A stretch of 64,000 nucleotides of DNA from Firmicutes bacterium UBA7510 (GCA_002479485.1 DLNM01000039.1:372-64371); one strand, 5' to 3'. Positions 34,738 to 44,175 are shown, counted from the first letter of the stretch. Notes: generated by a model from the letters alone, not told the origin. Translations and numbers: made by a program.

Positions 34738-36876
34738 CTACACCCCTTTCACTTTAATAAGTTCATTTTTAGATTTATCTTTATAAGGCCTAAATATCAT
34801 ATATCCTAAAAATACTAGTACAATTATGGCTGCTGCTGTTCCAACACCAAATCCTTGACCTGCTATTAAAATACCTAATTGGTAAATTATAAGTGAAATT
34901 GCATATGCAAATCCTGTTTGATAACCAACTGCAATCAGAGTCCACTTTGCATTACCCATCTCTCTTTTAATAGCTCCAACCGCTGCAAAGCAAGGAGCAC
35001 ATAAGAGATTAAATACTAAGAATGAAAAGGCTGATAAAGGTGTGAATATCTGCTGCATTGCTGGCCATATTTCTGCGCCATTCTCAGCTACCTCTGCAAA
35101 ATTAAACAATACTCCAAATGTACCTACAACATTTTCTTTTGCTACTAAACCTGTTATTGTCGCTACTGATGATTCCCAATTTCCAAATCCAAGAGGTGAA
35201 AAAATAGGAGCAATAACTTTTCCCATAGATGCAAGAATCGAATCCTTAGTTTCAACCATTTCCATAGACCAATTAAATGTACTTAAAAACCAAATAATAC
35301 CACAAGCTAGGAATATTATTGTACCTGCCTTTTTAACAAATGATTTTCCTCTATCCCAAGTGTGCTTTAATACATCCTTTATACCTGGTTTATGATATGG
35401 TGGTAACTCCATAACAAATGGTGTCTGTTCACCAGCAAAACCAGTAGTTTTCTTAAGTATAATCCCTGACAACAAAATTGCTACTACGCCTATAAAATAC
35501 GCAGAAGGAGCAACCCAAGGTGAATCATTGAATAAGGCTCCAGTTATAAGCGCTATAATTGGTAGCTTAGCAGAGCAAGGTATAAAGCTAGTTGTAATTA
35601 TTGTAATTTTTCTATCGCTTTCACTTTCTATAGTACGAGATGCCATTATCCCTGGTACACTACAGCCAGTACCAATTAGCATTGGTATAAATGATTTGCC
35701 TGATAAACCAAAATTCCTAAAAATTCTATCCATGATAAAGGCTATACGAGCCATATATCCGCAATCCTCAAGTATCGCCAAGAATAGAAACAACACAAGC
35801 ATCTGAGGCAAGAATCCAAGAACTGCTCCAACTCCACCTATTATACCGTCAAGTATAAGTGAATTTAGCCACTCAGCACTTCCCACAGATATTAAGAAGC
35901 CTTCTACTGCTGGAGGTATAATTTCTCCAAATAGCACATCATTTACCCAATCAGTCATCATAGTGCCTACTGTTGAAATCGATATATAATATATTATAAA
36001 CATAATAAGTGCAAATATAGGTATAGCTAAAAATCTATTAGTTACAACGCTATCTATTCTATCTGATACAGTAATGTTTGACTTGTTTTTTTTCTTAAGA
36101 ATATCCTTTATTACACCATCAATTACCTTGTATCTTTCAGATGTAATTATGCTTTCAGAATCATCCCCAATTTTGCTTTCACAATTTTCAACTATTTCTT
36201 CAATAAGTTGAAGCTTTTCTTCTGATAATTTTACTTTATCAATTACCTTATCATCACGCTCAAATAATTTTACTGAATACCATCTTTTATTCTCAACTTC
36301 AACCACATGCGAAATCAACTCATCTATTGATGCTAGTGAATTCTCTACTTCATTTGAAAACTTACAGCTTATAGATTTATTTGTCTTTTTATTAGCTAAA
36401 CTTATAGCTATTTTTACAGCTTCCTCACAGCCCTCGCCTTTTAAAGCTGATGTTTCAACAACTTTACATCCAAATTTAGCACTTAGTTTATTTTTGTCTA
36501 TCTCGTCACCCTTTTTACGAAGAGCATCTACCATGTTAAGAGCAACAACTACCGGTATTCCAACTTCTAACAACTGAGTTGTAAGATATAAGTTTCTTTC
36601 TAAATTTGTACTATCAACTATATTTATTATTACGTCTGGTCTTTCGTCTATTAAATAATTTCTTGAAACTACCTCTTCTAAAGTATATGGAGACAAGGAA
36701 TAAATACCTGGTAAATCTATAATTTCAACATCCTTATGGCCTTTTAGTTTCCCAGCTTTTTTTTCTACTGTAACACCTGGCCAGTTTCCAACATATTGTG
36801 AGCTACCAGTCAAAGCATTAAACATTGTTGTTTTTCCGCTATTTGGGTTTCCAACCAAAGCTACTTTAATACTCAT
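34738..36876 (-). CDS. feoB: ferrous iron transport protein B
   Basis: Fe2+ permease of 712 aa. The N-terminal GTPase domain has G1 GNPNSGKTT, G3 DLPGIYSL and G4 NMVD. It is followed by a helical spacer and a membrane domain of about 10 helices with two gate halves (GFLPQMLVLFLFLAILEDCGYMAR and similar). The Cys in GTGCSVPGIMASR is kept. Follows feoA; TCCTCC (RBS) precedes ATG. Confidence 0.95.
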   Translation of the reverse strand: MSIKVALVGNPNSGKTTMFNALTGSSQYVGNWPGVTVEKKAGKLKGHKDVEIIDLPGIYSLSPYTLEEVVSRNYLIDERPDVIINIVDSTNLERNLYLTTQLLEVGIPVVVALNMVDALRKKGDEIDKNKLSAKFGCKVVETSALKGEGCEEAVKIAISLANKKTNKSISCKFSNEVENSLASIDELISHVVEVENKRWYSVKLFERDDKVIDKVKLSEEKLQLIEEIVENCESKIGDDSESIITSERYKVIDGVIKDILKKKNKSNITVSDRIDSVVTNRFLAIPIFALIMFIIYYISISTVGTMMTDWVNDVLFGEIIPPAVEGFLISVGSAEWLNSLILDGIIGGVGAVLGFLPQMLVLFLFLAILEDCGYMARIAFIMDRIFRNFGLSGKSFIPMLIGTGCSVPGIMASRTIESESDRKITIITTSFIPCSAKLPIIALITGALFNDSPWVAPSAYFIGVVAILLSGIILKKTTGFAGEQTPFVMELPPYHKPGIKDVLKHTWDRGKSFVKKAGTIIFLACGIIWFLSTFNWSMEMVETKDSILASMGKVIAPIFSPLGFGNWESSVATITGLVAKENVVGTFGVLFNFAEVAENGAEIWPAMQQIFTPLSAFSFLVFNLLCAPCFAAVGAIKREMGNAKWTLIAVGYQTGFAYAISLIIYQLGILIAGQGFGVGTAAAIIVLVFLGYMIFRPYKDKSKNELIKVKGV

Positions 36877-36892
36877 ATTATCCTCCTAATGC

Positions 36893-36910
36893 AGTTAGCT
36901 TAAGCTAACT
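36893..36910. promoter_or_regulatory. DtxR-type box between feoA and feoB
   Basis: Perfect 18-bp palindrome containing GTTAGCTTAAGCTAAC. It has the same GTTAG-N6-CTAAC pattern as the boxes upstream of feoA, placed 17 bp before feoB. Confidence 0.65.
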
Positions 36911-36942
36911 TCCTTTCAAAATGTATTGCTAATTTAAATATA

Positions 36943-37170
36943 TTAATTTTGTTCTACTAATATCATTGCTGCATCAGCTTTTCTAAGAGTAAGCTCATAT
37001 CCACGCACTTTTATTTCCATAGGATCACCTAGTGGTGCTAGCTTTCTAACAAATATTTCAGCGCCATTTGTTATTCCCATATCCATAATTCTTCTCTTTA
37101 TCGAACCCTCTCCTGTTAACTTTTTAACCTTTACAGTCTCGCCACACTTTATATCTTTTAAAGTAATCAT
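36943..37170 (-). CDS. feoA: ferrous iron transport protein A
   Basis: SH3-like cytoplasmic protein of 75 aa (MITLKDIKCGETVKVKKL, RIMDMGITNGAEIFV, GYELTLRKADA) that supports FeoB. ATG 37170 follows GGAGG; a longer frame upstream runs through the operator and is rejected. First gene of the operon. Confidence 0.93.
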   Translation of the reverse strand: MITLKDIKCGETVKVKKLTGEGSIKRRIMDMGITNGAEIFVRKLAPLGDPMEIKVRGYELTLRKADAAMILVEQN

Positions 37171-37212
37171 AGCAACCTCCAAATACAAATTATATAACAA
37201 TATATGTACCAT

Positions 37213-37228
37213 GTTAGCTTATGCTAAC
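37213..37228. promoter_or_regulatory. DtxR-type box 1 upstream of feoA
   Basis: GTTAGCTTATGCTAAC, matching GTTAG-N6-CTAAC, between the feoA promoter and its start codon. Confidence 0.65.
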
Positions 37229-37245
37229 TATCATGGTGAATTTTA

Positions 37246-37261
37246 GTTAGCCCCAGCTAAC
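37246..37261. promoter_or_regulatory. DtxR-type box 2 upstream of feoA
   Basis: GTTAGCCCCAGCTAAC, same pattern, 17 bp from box 1 and overlapping the expected transcription start. Confidence 0.65.
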
Positions 37262-37270
37262 CTCAAGTAT

Positions 37271-37299
37271 AGTTTACCACCGCTAACTTATAATGTCAA
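37271..37299 (-). promoter_or_regulatory. feo promoter with overlapping degenerate DtxR-type box
   Basis: Minus-strand TTGACA (37299-37294), 17 bp, TAAACT (37276-37271). A degenerate fourth box (GTTTACCACCGCTAAC, 37272-37287) lies in the spacer. An Fe2+-loaded regulator bound here would block the operon. Confidence 0.55.
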
Positions 37300-37445
37300 C
37301 AAAAATATAATTTTTGTTTCTAAAATTTATAGATTATAGAAGCCTTGAATTATTATTAATTCTGTGATACCATATAAATAATAATATTTTTTTGTAGCAT
37401 TAAAAAACTATTTGCTTTTGTATTTATATTATCATGGAGGTAATT

Positions 37446-37820
37446 ATGAGAATACAAGAATCCGGAGAAAATTATTTAGAAACTATATTGATTTTACAAA
37501 ACAAAAATGGTTTTGTACGTTCTATTGACGTTGCAACAGAGCTTAACTACTCAAAAGCAAGTGTAAGTAGAGCAATGAGCATTTTAAAAAAAGCAAATCT
37601 TATTTCTATAGAAGAAGGTGGACAAATTCTTTTAACACAGGAAGGAATAGATAAAGCAAATTCAATATACGAAAGACATAGACTTATTACTAAATTTTTA
37701 ATTTCATCTTTGGGAATTAGCAATGAAACTGCTTCAACAGATGCTTGTAGAATTGAACATATAATTAGTCAAGAAACATTTGACAAGATAAAGTCTTATG
37801 TAAAAAATATAGAATCATAG
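37446..37820 (+). CDS. DtxR/MntR-family metal-dependent regulator
   Basis: Protein of 124 aa: winged helix (about 1-65; ENYLETILILQ, FVRSIDVATELNYSKASVSRAM) and metal-binding dimerisation domain (ERHRLITKFL, DACRIEHIIS) holding the usual Glu/His/Cys ligands. It lacks the C-terminal SH3-like domain, like short clostridial members. ATG 37446 follows GGAGG. It is divergent from feoA with the operator boxes in between, so it probably represses feo with Fe2+ bound. Confidence 0.9.
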   Translation: MRIQESGENYLETILILQNKNGFVRSIDVATELNYSKASVSRAMSILKKANLISIEEGGQILLTQEGIDKANSIYERHRLITKFLISSLGISNETASTDACRIEHIISQETFDKIKSYVKNIES

Positions 37821-37832
37821 TATCGCTATTAT

Positions 37833-37865
37833 AAAAAACCTCTAACAATTAGCTAGAGGTTTTTC
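37833..37865. terminator. bidirectional terminator, DtxR gene / murA
   Basis: AAAACCTCTA and TAGAGGTTTT arms with a 9-base loop and flanking A/T runs. Confidence 0.85.
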
Positions 37866-37876
37866 ACAATATATTA

Positions 37877-39133
37877 TTAGGATTTAATCCTTTTTATTCT
37901 TGCTCCAAGATTCATGAACTTATTTTCAATATTTTCATAGCCTCTATCTATATGATAGATTCCATTTATTTCTGTAACTCCTTCTGCGATTAATCCGGCA
38001 ACTATAAGTGCTGCACCGGCTCTTAAATCTGTTGCATTTACATCAGTACCTGTCAAAACACCTGTTCCTTTTATTTTAGCAATTCTATCGCTTACTTCTA
38101 TATCAGCGCCCATTTTTTTAAGTTCATCTACATACTTAAATCTACTTTCAAATACACTCTCTTCTATTATACTTTCACCATACAATGATGATAGTAACAC
38201 TGCCATAGGTTGTTGCAAATCTGTAGGAAAGCCAGGATAAGGCAATGTTTTTATATTTACCGGCACAAGTTCTTTTTCATAAAATACTCTTAGTGAATCA
38301 CCATACTCTTCAATTCCCATTCCCATTTCAACAAGTTTTGCTGTAATAGGCTCCAGATGTTTAGGTATAATTCCATCTATTATTATATCTCCCTTGGTTG
38401 CTGCAGCAGCAACCATGTAAGTACCCGCCTCTATTTGATCCGGTATTACACCATATGTACACCCTTTAAGCTCAGCGACACCATTTATTCTGATAACATC
38501 CGTTCCAGCTCCCTTAATATCAGCACCCATTGCATTTAAAAAGTTAGCAGTATCAACTATATGTGGTTCTTTAGCTGCATTTTCTATTGTAGTTCTTCCC
38601 TCAGCATAAACAGCAGCTAGCATTATATTAATTGTAGCTCCAACACTTGCAAAATCTAAATATATCCTATTTCCAATTAACTTATCGGCAAAAAATGTTA
38701 TACTTTTATCTGTAAGCTTAACCGTAGCCCCTAATGCTTCAAAACCTTTAATATGATAATCAAATTTTCTTTCACCTATGTCGCATCCACCTGGAAGCGG
38801 CATAGAAACTCTCTTAAACCTTCCTAAACCTACACCCCACATATAATAAGAAGCTCTTATATTTTTAGGCAATGCTTCGACTATATTAATTTCTTTTACT
38901 CCACTTGCATCTATTTCCATAGAAGTTTCATCAATCATTTTAACTTTAGCACCTATGCTTATAAGTATTTCTTTATAAACCTTTACATCCTCTATCATAG
39001 GTATATTTTCAATAATACACTTTTCTTTGCACAAAACTGTAGATGGTATTATAGCTAGAGCAGCATTTTTGAAGCCACCAATATTAACCTTGCCCTTTAG
39101 CTTTGTACCACCTTCTATTATAAATTTTGACAT
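37877..39133 (-). CDS. murA: UDP-N-acetylglucosamine 1-carboxyvinyltransferase
   Basis: First committed enzyme of peptidoglycan precursor synthesis (418 aa), transferring enolpyruvate from PEP to UDP-GlcNAc. EPT fold with the Lys22-type motif GGFKNAAL, and the loop PLPGGCDIGERKFDYH carrying the catalytic cysteine (fosfomycin-sensitive form). It is downstream of yycI on the same strand, about 100 bp away, close to the wal genes that govern wall growth. Confidence 0.93.
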   Translation of the reverse strand: MSKFIIEGGTKLKGKVNIGGFKNAALAIIPSTVLCKEKCIIENIPMIEDVKVYKEILISIGAKVKMIDETSMEIDASGVKEINIVEALPKNIRASYYMWGVGLGRFKRVSMPLPGGCDIGERKFDYHIKGFEALGATVKLTDKSITFFADKLIGNRIYLDFASVGATINIMLAAVYAEGRTTIENAAKEPHIVDTANFLNAMGADIKGAGTDVIRINGVAELKGCTYGVIPDQIEAGTYMVAAAATKGDIIIDGIIPKHLEPITAKLVEMGMGIEEYGDSLRVFYEKELVPVNIKTLPYPGFPTDLQQPMAVLLSSLYGESIIEESVFESRFKYVDELKKMGADIEVSDRIAKIKGTGVLTGTDVNATDLRAGAALIVAGLIAEGVTEINGIYHIDRGYENIENKFMNLGARIKRIKS

Positions 39134-39231
39134 ATAACTTTCCCCTTGAAATATTCTTTTGAACTATAACGTTTCCAAATAAGTATACAGTTATAAGATA
39201 CTATACTATTTTTTTTGCAATTTTGCAACTA

Positions 39232-40068
39232 TTAATATTCTCCTGCTACTAGATAAACAAATGTATTATCACTAAAAACCACTTTCCAAACCAAGTCAAC
39301 ATTTATAGAGTTTATGTTTTCAAATTCTTCATTTTCACTAGTATAATAACATATCTGAATATCTGTAATTTCTTTGTTATTTATAGAATCATAGGTCATA
39401 AGCCTTAGAAGAGCCTCTGCTGCTGGTATAGAAGTTATTTGAGCTCTTTCATTTAAACTAACAATCTTTTGCATCTCAAATTTAAAGACTTCTTCTCCCT
39501 TTATATAAAAATTAATATAGGCATTCTCCAGATTATAGCCCTTATATCTTTCTACAAATGTAACTAATTTATAATCATCAGCATTAATTTCGTTAACTTT
39601 AATAAAATTACTAGCATCTATTTTTTTTTCATTACAAAAATCACTAATAATATTATCGACAGATTCTGCATTTTTTATTTCAGTGTTATAGGCTTTTTCA
39701 TTATTATAAATAATTTTTTTCATTCCAACGATTTCTATTGATTCGAATTCATTTTCATAAAACAATATTTCATCATTAATTATGTCATCATATTCACCGA
39801 TAAAGTTTTCTATAATCTCTTTACTCGGATTAATAATGTCATATTTAATCTCTAAAAATGGTGCTTTATAAACCTTGCTTGGAATCTCACAAGATATTGT
39901 TATGTTTTTTGTTTTTAAAATTTCTTTTACACTATTTAAAAAATCTTCTTTTTCCTCTAAATCATATTTCTCTGTAAAATTATCTGAAATATAAATAAAT
40001 CCAAATAAGAAAACATTAACTACTAAAAAAGCAATTATTAAAATAGTATTAGATTTATTCCAATCCAT
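39232..40068 (-). CDS. yycI: two-component system regulatory protein YycI
   Basis: Membrane-anchored modulator of WalK (278 aa). It starts with the family hallmark MDWNKSNTILIIAFLVVN and has a single N-terminal helix; the rest is an extracytoplasmic YycI domain. With YycH it restrains or tunes WalK in Firmicutes. GAGAGG precedes ATG. Separated from yycH by 124 bp of hairpin-rich sequence. Confidence 0.88.
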   Translation of the reverse strand: MDWNKSNTILIIAFLVVNVFLFGFIYISDNFTEKYDLEEKEDFLNSVKEILKTKNITISCEIPSKVYKAPFLEIKYDIINPSKEIIENFIGEYDDIINDEILFYENEFESIEIVGMKKIIYNNEKAYNTEIKNAESVDNIISDFCNEKKIDASNFIKVNEINADDYKLVTFVERYKGYNLENAYINFYIKGEEVFKFEMQKIVSLNERAQITSIPAAEALLRLMTYDSINNKEITDIQICYYTSENEEFENINSINVDLVWKVVFSDNTFVYLVAGEY

Positions 40069-40081
40069 AATTACCTCTCAT

Positions 40082-40192
40082 TACGCCATAGTCTCAGCTA
40101 CAAATGTATAGGCGTAGCCTATACATTGAAGCCATTGTAGTGGCATCACAATAATTTTAAAGTGAAATGGTACTTTATTTCACTCTTTTCTA
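40082..40192 (-). repeat. hairpin-rich intercistronic region between yycH and yycI
   Basis: Contains a perfect 10-bp hairpin ATGTATAGGC/GCCTATACAT (40104-40126, 3-base loop), an AGTGAAAT/ATTTCACT stem (40161-40184) and a smaller GCCA/TGGC stem between them. No T-run follows, so these are not standard terminators; possibly mRNA processing or stability elements. No gene present. Confidence 0.55.
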
Positions 40193-41572
40193 CTACTGTT
40201 CTTCAAGTAAGGAACCAGTTATAGCATTAAATATATATACTTTATCTTTAATTTCAACAACCCAAACTACTATTAGGTGTTGCTCTTTTATACTTCTAGC
40301 ATAATCAAAATACGCTAAATATACATTATCTATATCTTTTACCATTGATTTATCTATTACTTTTAAAGTATTAGTCATTGCGCCTTCATCAGTCACACTT
40401 AATTGATTTTCAAGCACTTCTTCAAATGAAAGAATTTCTTCTTTCTTCATTTCGCTGTCCTGCTTTGTATCTCGGTTTCTAATAAATCTTTTATAAGAAA
40501 CAACATTATTGCCTATCACTTCTACCTCTAAAGCGGAGCTTTCCCTAACCTTACTAAATAGTATAGGTTTGTTTAGAATTCTGTATGTAAATACAAATTC
40601 ATAACCAAAATTGCCATCATTTTGTGCAACATTTACCTCGCTCAAATACATATCAGGCGGAGGGTCTAAAAAGTTCATAGCAAATTTAAGAGCTATCATA
40701 AGGCTTTCATAAACATCACTGCTATTATCAATATTTATATTTGAATCAAAAAAGTCTAACAAACCCTCAGAGCTTATTTTGAGTACTTTCTCATTTTTAT
40801 AATTATATAAAATGTCACCTTCAATATCTTCTGATTTTCTAACATAATCATAACTGTTTTTAAAATATTCCTTTGCTATATCTTCAATAGCTGCCTTATT
40901 TTTTACATCAAGCTCCGACTGCACAAATACTGGATTTGAAGCATTTTTTATGTTAGGAATTGGTATAGGTATTATTTCACCGCCTACCTCAATATTTTGA
41001 ATATATTCTACATAACTATCATCACTTAAAGTTTTCAAGTCCTTATATAATTCTGCGTTATTTATTAAAGAATTTTTAATAATTACAGTTGAATCACCAT
41101 TATATATATATATGTTGTTATTTTCATTTAGCCCAAAAACAATTTTTTCAATATAATTTAACTTAGTCTTAATATTATCCTTACTTAACCCAAATTTTCC
41201 AGTGAAAATCTCTAATGGAAGTTTATTTTCAAATTCCAGCATCACATATTCTTCAGGATAAAACTCACCGCTTATTGTGCTGTATTGACTTTCACTAAAT
41301 TTTTTTAAGGCTACTTCTAAATTTTCTACAGCCTTTTGCCAAAATACTATATCATTTTCTAAATAAAATTCTTTTAAGGAATTTTGGCTTTTTAAGATGT
41401 ATTTATTTGGCTTAACAATATTCCACAGATTAATATCTGGCTCTTTCTCAGCTACCTTATCATCCTCTTTATTCAACGACAAAAAATCAGGTATCTGTAA
41501 CCAAACCTGACTACTTAAAAAAACACATGCAATTACCATTAAAAATAAGATTAAATTTTTTATAATTTTCAT
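40193..41572 (-). CDS. yycH: two-component system regulatory protein YycH
   Basis: Protein of 459 aa with one N-terminal helix (KIIKNLILFLMVIACVFLSSQVW) and a large extracellular domain of the YycH fold. With YycI it forms a membrane complex with the WalK kinase. ATG 41572 with AGGTGG five bases before it is preferred to the start nine bases upstream. Located 38 bp after walK, with a hairpin in the gap. Confidence 0.87.
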   Translation of the reverse strand: MKIIKNLILFLMVIACVFLSSQVWLQIPDFLSLNKEDDKVAEKEPDINLWNIVKPNKYILKSQNSLKEFYLENDIVFWQKAVENLEVALKKFSESQYSTISGEFYPEEYVMLEFENKLPLEIFTGKFGLSKDNIKTKLNYIEKIVFGLNENNNIYIYNGDSTVIIKNSLINNAELYKDLKTLSDDSYVEYIQNIEVGGEIIPIPIPNIKNASNPVFVQSELDVKNKAAIEDIAKEYFKNSYDYVRKSEDIEGDILYNYKNEKVLKISSEGLLDFFDSNINIDNSSDVYESLMIALKFAMNFLDPPPDMYLSEVNVAQNDGNFGYEFVFTYRILNKPILFSKVRESSALEVEVIGNNVVSYKRFIRNRDTKQDSEMKKEEILSFEEVLENQLSVTDEGAMTNTLKVIDKSMVKDIDNVYLAYFDYARSIKEQHLIVVWVVEIKDKVYIFNAITGSLLEEQ

Positions 41573-41583
41573 ACTAACCACCT

Positions 41584-41609
41584 AAGCGTGAAACGCTTTT
41601 CTTCACGCT
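41584..41609 (-). repeat. hairpin between walK and yycH
   Basis: AAGCGTGAA and TTCACGCTT pair (9 bp) with a short loop. It resembles the AGCGTGAA/TTCACGCT hairpin at 13.85 kb. Not followed by a T-run. Confidence 0.5.
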
Positions 41610-41610
41610 T

Positions 41611-43398
41611 TTACTTTAACAATTTAGGTATCTTTATAACAACTGTAGTACCAACATGAAGCTCACTATTAATTTCTATTTCACTATCGTGTGCTCTCGC
41701 TATTTGGTCTGCAATCGAAAGCCCTAAACCAGTACCACCCATCTGACGAGTTCTAGCCTTATCTACTCTATAAAATCTTTCAAATACATGGTTTAAGTCA
41801 TCCTTTGGTATACCTATACCAGAATCCTTTATAGTTAAAATAACATTACTTGTTTCAGCTGAAACATTTATACTAACCTCTCCACCCTCAGGTGTGTACT
41901 TTATTGCATTTCCGACTATATTTAAAAGTATCTGCTCAAGACCATCCTTATCGAACAATACATTAGAATTTCTACTATCTAAACAGCAAGGCATACTAAT
42001 GTTTTTATTTTTTGCTTGTAACAAAAGTTTTGTATGAGTATCCTTAACTATTTCATTAATACTAAGTTTTTCTTTTGTCCAAGTTGTTTCTTCATGATCC
42101 ATCCTAGATAATTTTAATAAATCGCTAACTAAACGTGACATTCTATCACTTTCACTGTTTATTACCTTTAAAAAGTCAGTTGCTACATCCTTTTCTTCTA
42201 ATGCACCTTCAAGCAATGTTTCTGTATAGCTTTTAATTGTAGTGATGGGTGTTTTTAACTCATGAGATACATTAGCAACAAACTCTTTTTGCAGCTTTTC
42301 CATCTTAAACTGCTCTGTTATGTTTTTAAAAACTAAAATTACGCCACCTATTTGATTTTGTCCATCCATAAATGGCGCATAGTCTACCTTATATGTTTCT
42401 TTTTCTGTTTCTAATACATATGTTCCATTCCAATTATTTTCTTTTATTTTATCTAGATATAGATCATGTGTTTTTCTAGAAATAATTTGGTCATAATAAA
42501 TATCCTTGCTTTTTACAGCTAATATTCTTTTGGCAACAGGATTTATATGAATTATATCTCCCTTTTTATCCACTGTTAAAATACCATCTGCCATATATGT
42601 GAAGGTAGTTTCCATTTTGCTCTTCTCTTGAGTTAACCTAGCCATACTCATTTTCAACTCGTCTATTAGGAAGTTAAACATTTTTCCAAGATGTCCTATC
42701 TCATCATCAGATTTTATATCAACCTTTTGATCAAAATTCCCCTGAGACATTTGTTTTGTTTTTATTGTTAATTCCTTTATTGGTCCTGTAATACTTTTAG
42801 AAATAATAAGACCTAGCACAATTGTAAGAAAAAGAGCTATAACAGTAGCCTGTGTAAACATATCTTTAGATTGATTTACAGTTGCATATATATAGCTAAT
42901 ATCATTTGTTAAATAAATATATCCCTTAATATCACCATCATCATTTTTTACTGGGTATGAAACATGACTAATTTGTGCATCCTCTAATTCACTATATAAA
43001 ATAGTTTCTGCCGTAGTTCCATTTAAGGATCTTGTTAATATTTCGCTGCTTATTCTTTCTACATTATACGCGCTATACTCCTCTAAGCCAGTAATACTGG
43101 ATGCAATAATAGTCTTGTTCATATCATTCAAAATTATATAAACATTTTCATTATACCCAAGCTGTATATTATTTTGAACATTACGTCGTATGCTTTCAAC
43201 ATCTTTTATCCAATCGTTTTGCTGCATTGCGCTTGAAGATGCGTAAATAGAGGTAACACGAGCCTTTATGTTTTTTGAATTCAAATCAAGTTGAATTTTC
43301 TCAAATTGTGTAACAATAAAAAAACCAACTATAGTCATAGCAAGAAATATCAATAAAAAATATATTAGTACAAATCTCCATCTAATACTTTTAAACAT
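41611..43398 (-). CDS. walK: cell-wall sensor histidine kinase WalK
   Basis: Membrane kinase of 595 aa: helix 1 (about 9-29), extracellular sensor (30-180), helix 2 (about 183-203), HAMP (to about 258), PAS (about 265-365), HisKA with SHELKTPITTIKSY (phospho-His), and HATPase with NIVGNAIKYTPEGG and GTGLGLSIA. All catalytic boxes intact. Phosphorylates WalR encoded just upstream. GAGG precedes ATG. Confidence 0.94.
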   Translation of the reverse strand: MFKSIRWRFVLIYFLLIFLAMTIVGFFIVTQFEKIQLDLNSKNIKARVTSIYASSSAMQQNDWIKDVESIRRNVQNNIQLGYNENVYIILNDMNKTIIASSITGLEEYSAYNVERISSEILTRSLNGTTAETILYSELEDAQISHVSYPVKNDDGDIKGYIYLTNDISYIYATVNQSKDMFTQATVIALFLTIVLGLIISKSITGPIKELTIKTKQMSQGNFDQKVDIKSDDEIGHLGKMFNFLIDELKMSMARLTQEKSKMETTFTYMADGILTVDKKGDIIHINPVAKRILAVKSKDIYYDQIISRKTHDLYLDKIKENNWNGTYVLETEKETYKVDYAPFMDGQNQIGGVILVFKNITEQFKMEKLQKEFVANVSHELKTPITTIKSYTETLLEGALEEKDVATDFLKVINSESDRMSRLVSDLLKLSRMDHEETTWTKEKLSINEIVKDTHTKLLLQAKNKNISMPCCLDSRNSNVLFDKDGLEQILLNIVGNAIKYTPEGGEVSINVSAETSNVILTIKDSGIGIPKDDLNHVFERFYRVDKARTRQMGGTGLGLSIADQIARAHDSEIEINSELHVGTTVVIKIPKLLK

Positions 43399-43420
43399 TA
43401 TCTATACCTCATAATAAAAA

Positions 43421-43495
43421 GTTAATCACTTTTTGTTTGTAAAGAGTTTATTACTTTTTGTTTATAAAAAGTTTATCATTTATAGTTAAATTTAA
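43421..43495 (-). repeat. 25-bp degenerate tandem repeat between walR and walK
   Basis: Three units start at 43421, 43446 and 43471. The first two are nearly the same (GTTAATCACTTTTTGTTTGT and GTTTATTACTTTTTGTTTAT); the third is only partly conserved. It fills most of the walR-walK gap. Confidence 0.55.
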
Positions 43496-44175
43496 CTTTT
43501 AAAGTAATATCCTACTCCACGCTTAGTTATTATATATTTATCTTCTTCAGTTTCTATTTTTTCTCTTAATCTTCTTATTGTAACATCAACTGTCCTTAAA
43601 TCTCCAAAATCATAATTCCAAACAGATTTTAATAAATGCTCTCTATCAAAGGTTTTATCTGGGTTTTGTATGAAATATTTTAATAAATCAAACTCTCTAT
43701 TTGTTAAATCAACAATTGATCCATTTTTAGAAACCTCAAAATTATTTAAGTTTATTTCTAAATTTCCAACTGCTGTTATTTTAGATTTCATTTCTTCTTC
43801 TACTGTAGATAGCCTAACTCTTCTTAGGTTTGCCTTAACTCTAGCAACTAGTTCCTTATTGCTAAAAGGTTTTATTATATAATCATCTGCTCCAAGCTCT
43901 AAGCCCGTAATTCTATCATGCTCTTCTTCCTTTGCAGTAAGCATTAGAACAGGCATAACATACTCCATACGGATTTCTCTTAAAACCTCAAAGCCATTTT
44001 TTTTAGGTAGCATAACGTCCAATACTATTAAATCAGGTTTTACTTCATGAACTGCTTTTATAGCATCTTCTCCGTCATATACAGTTTGAACATCGAAACC
44101 TTCTTTTTTTAAATTATATTTAATAATTTCAGCTATTGGTCTTTCATCATCAACAACTAGAATTTTTTCGTCCAT
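43492..44175 (-). CDS. walR: response regulator WalR
   Basis: OmpR-type regulator of 227 aa. Receiver with DDE pocket (VVDDERP), phospho-Asp in LIVLDVMLPK, Thr/Lys switch (MLTAKEEE, IIKPF) and a C-terminal winged helix (LTNREFDLLKYF, DVTIRRLREKIE, KRGVGYYF). Controls autolysins and wall genes in Firmicutes and is often essential. ATG 44175 follows GGAGGGG. First gene of walR-walK-yycH-yycI. Confidence 0.94.
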   Translation of the reverse strand: MDEKILVVDDERPIAEIIKYNLKKEGFDVQTVYDGEDAIKAVHEVKPDLIVLDVMLPKKNGFEVLREIRMEYVMPVLMLTAKEEEHDRITGLELGADDYIIKPFSNKELVARVKANLRRVRLSTVEEEMKSKITAVGNLEINLNNFEVSKNGSIVDLTNREFDLLKYFIQNPDKTFDREHLLKSVWNYDFGDLRTVDVTIRRLREKIETEEDKYIITKRGVGYYFKS

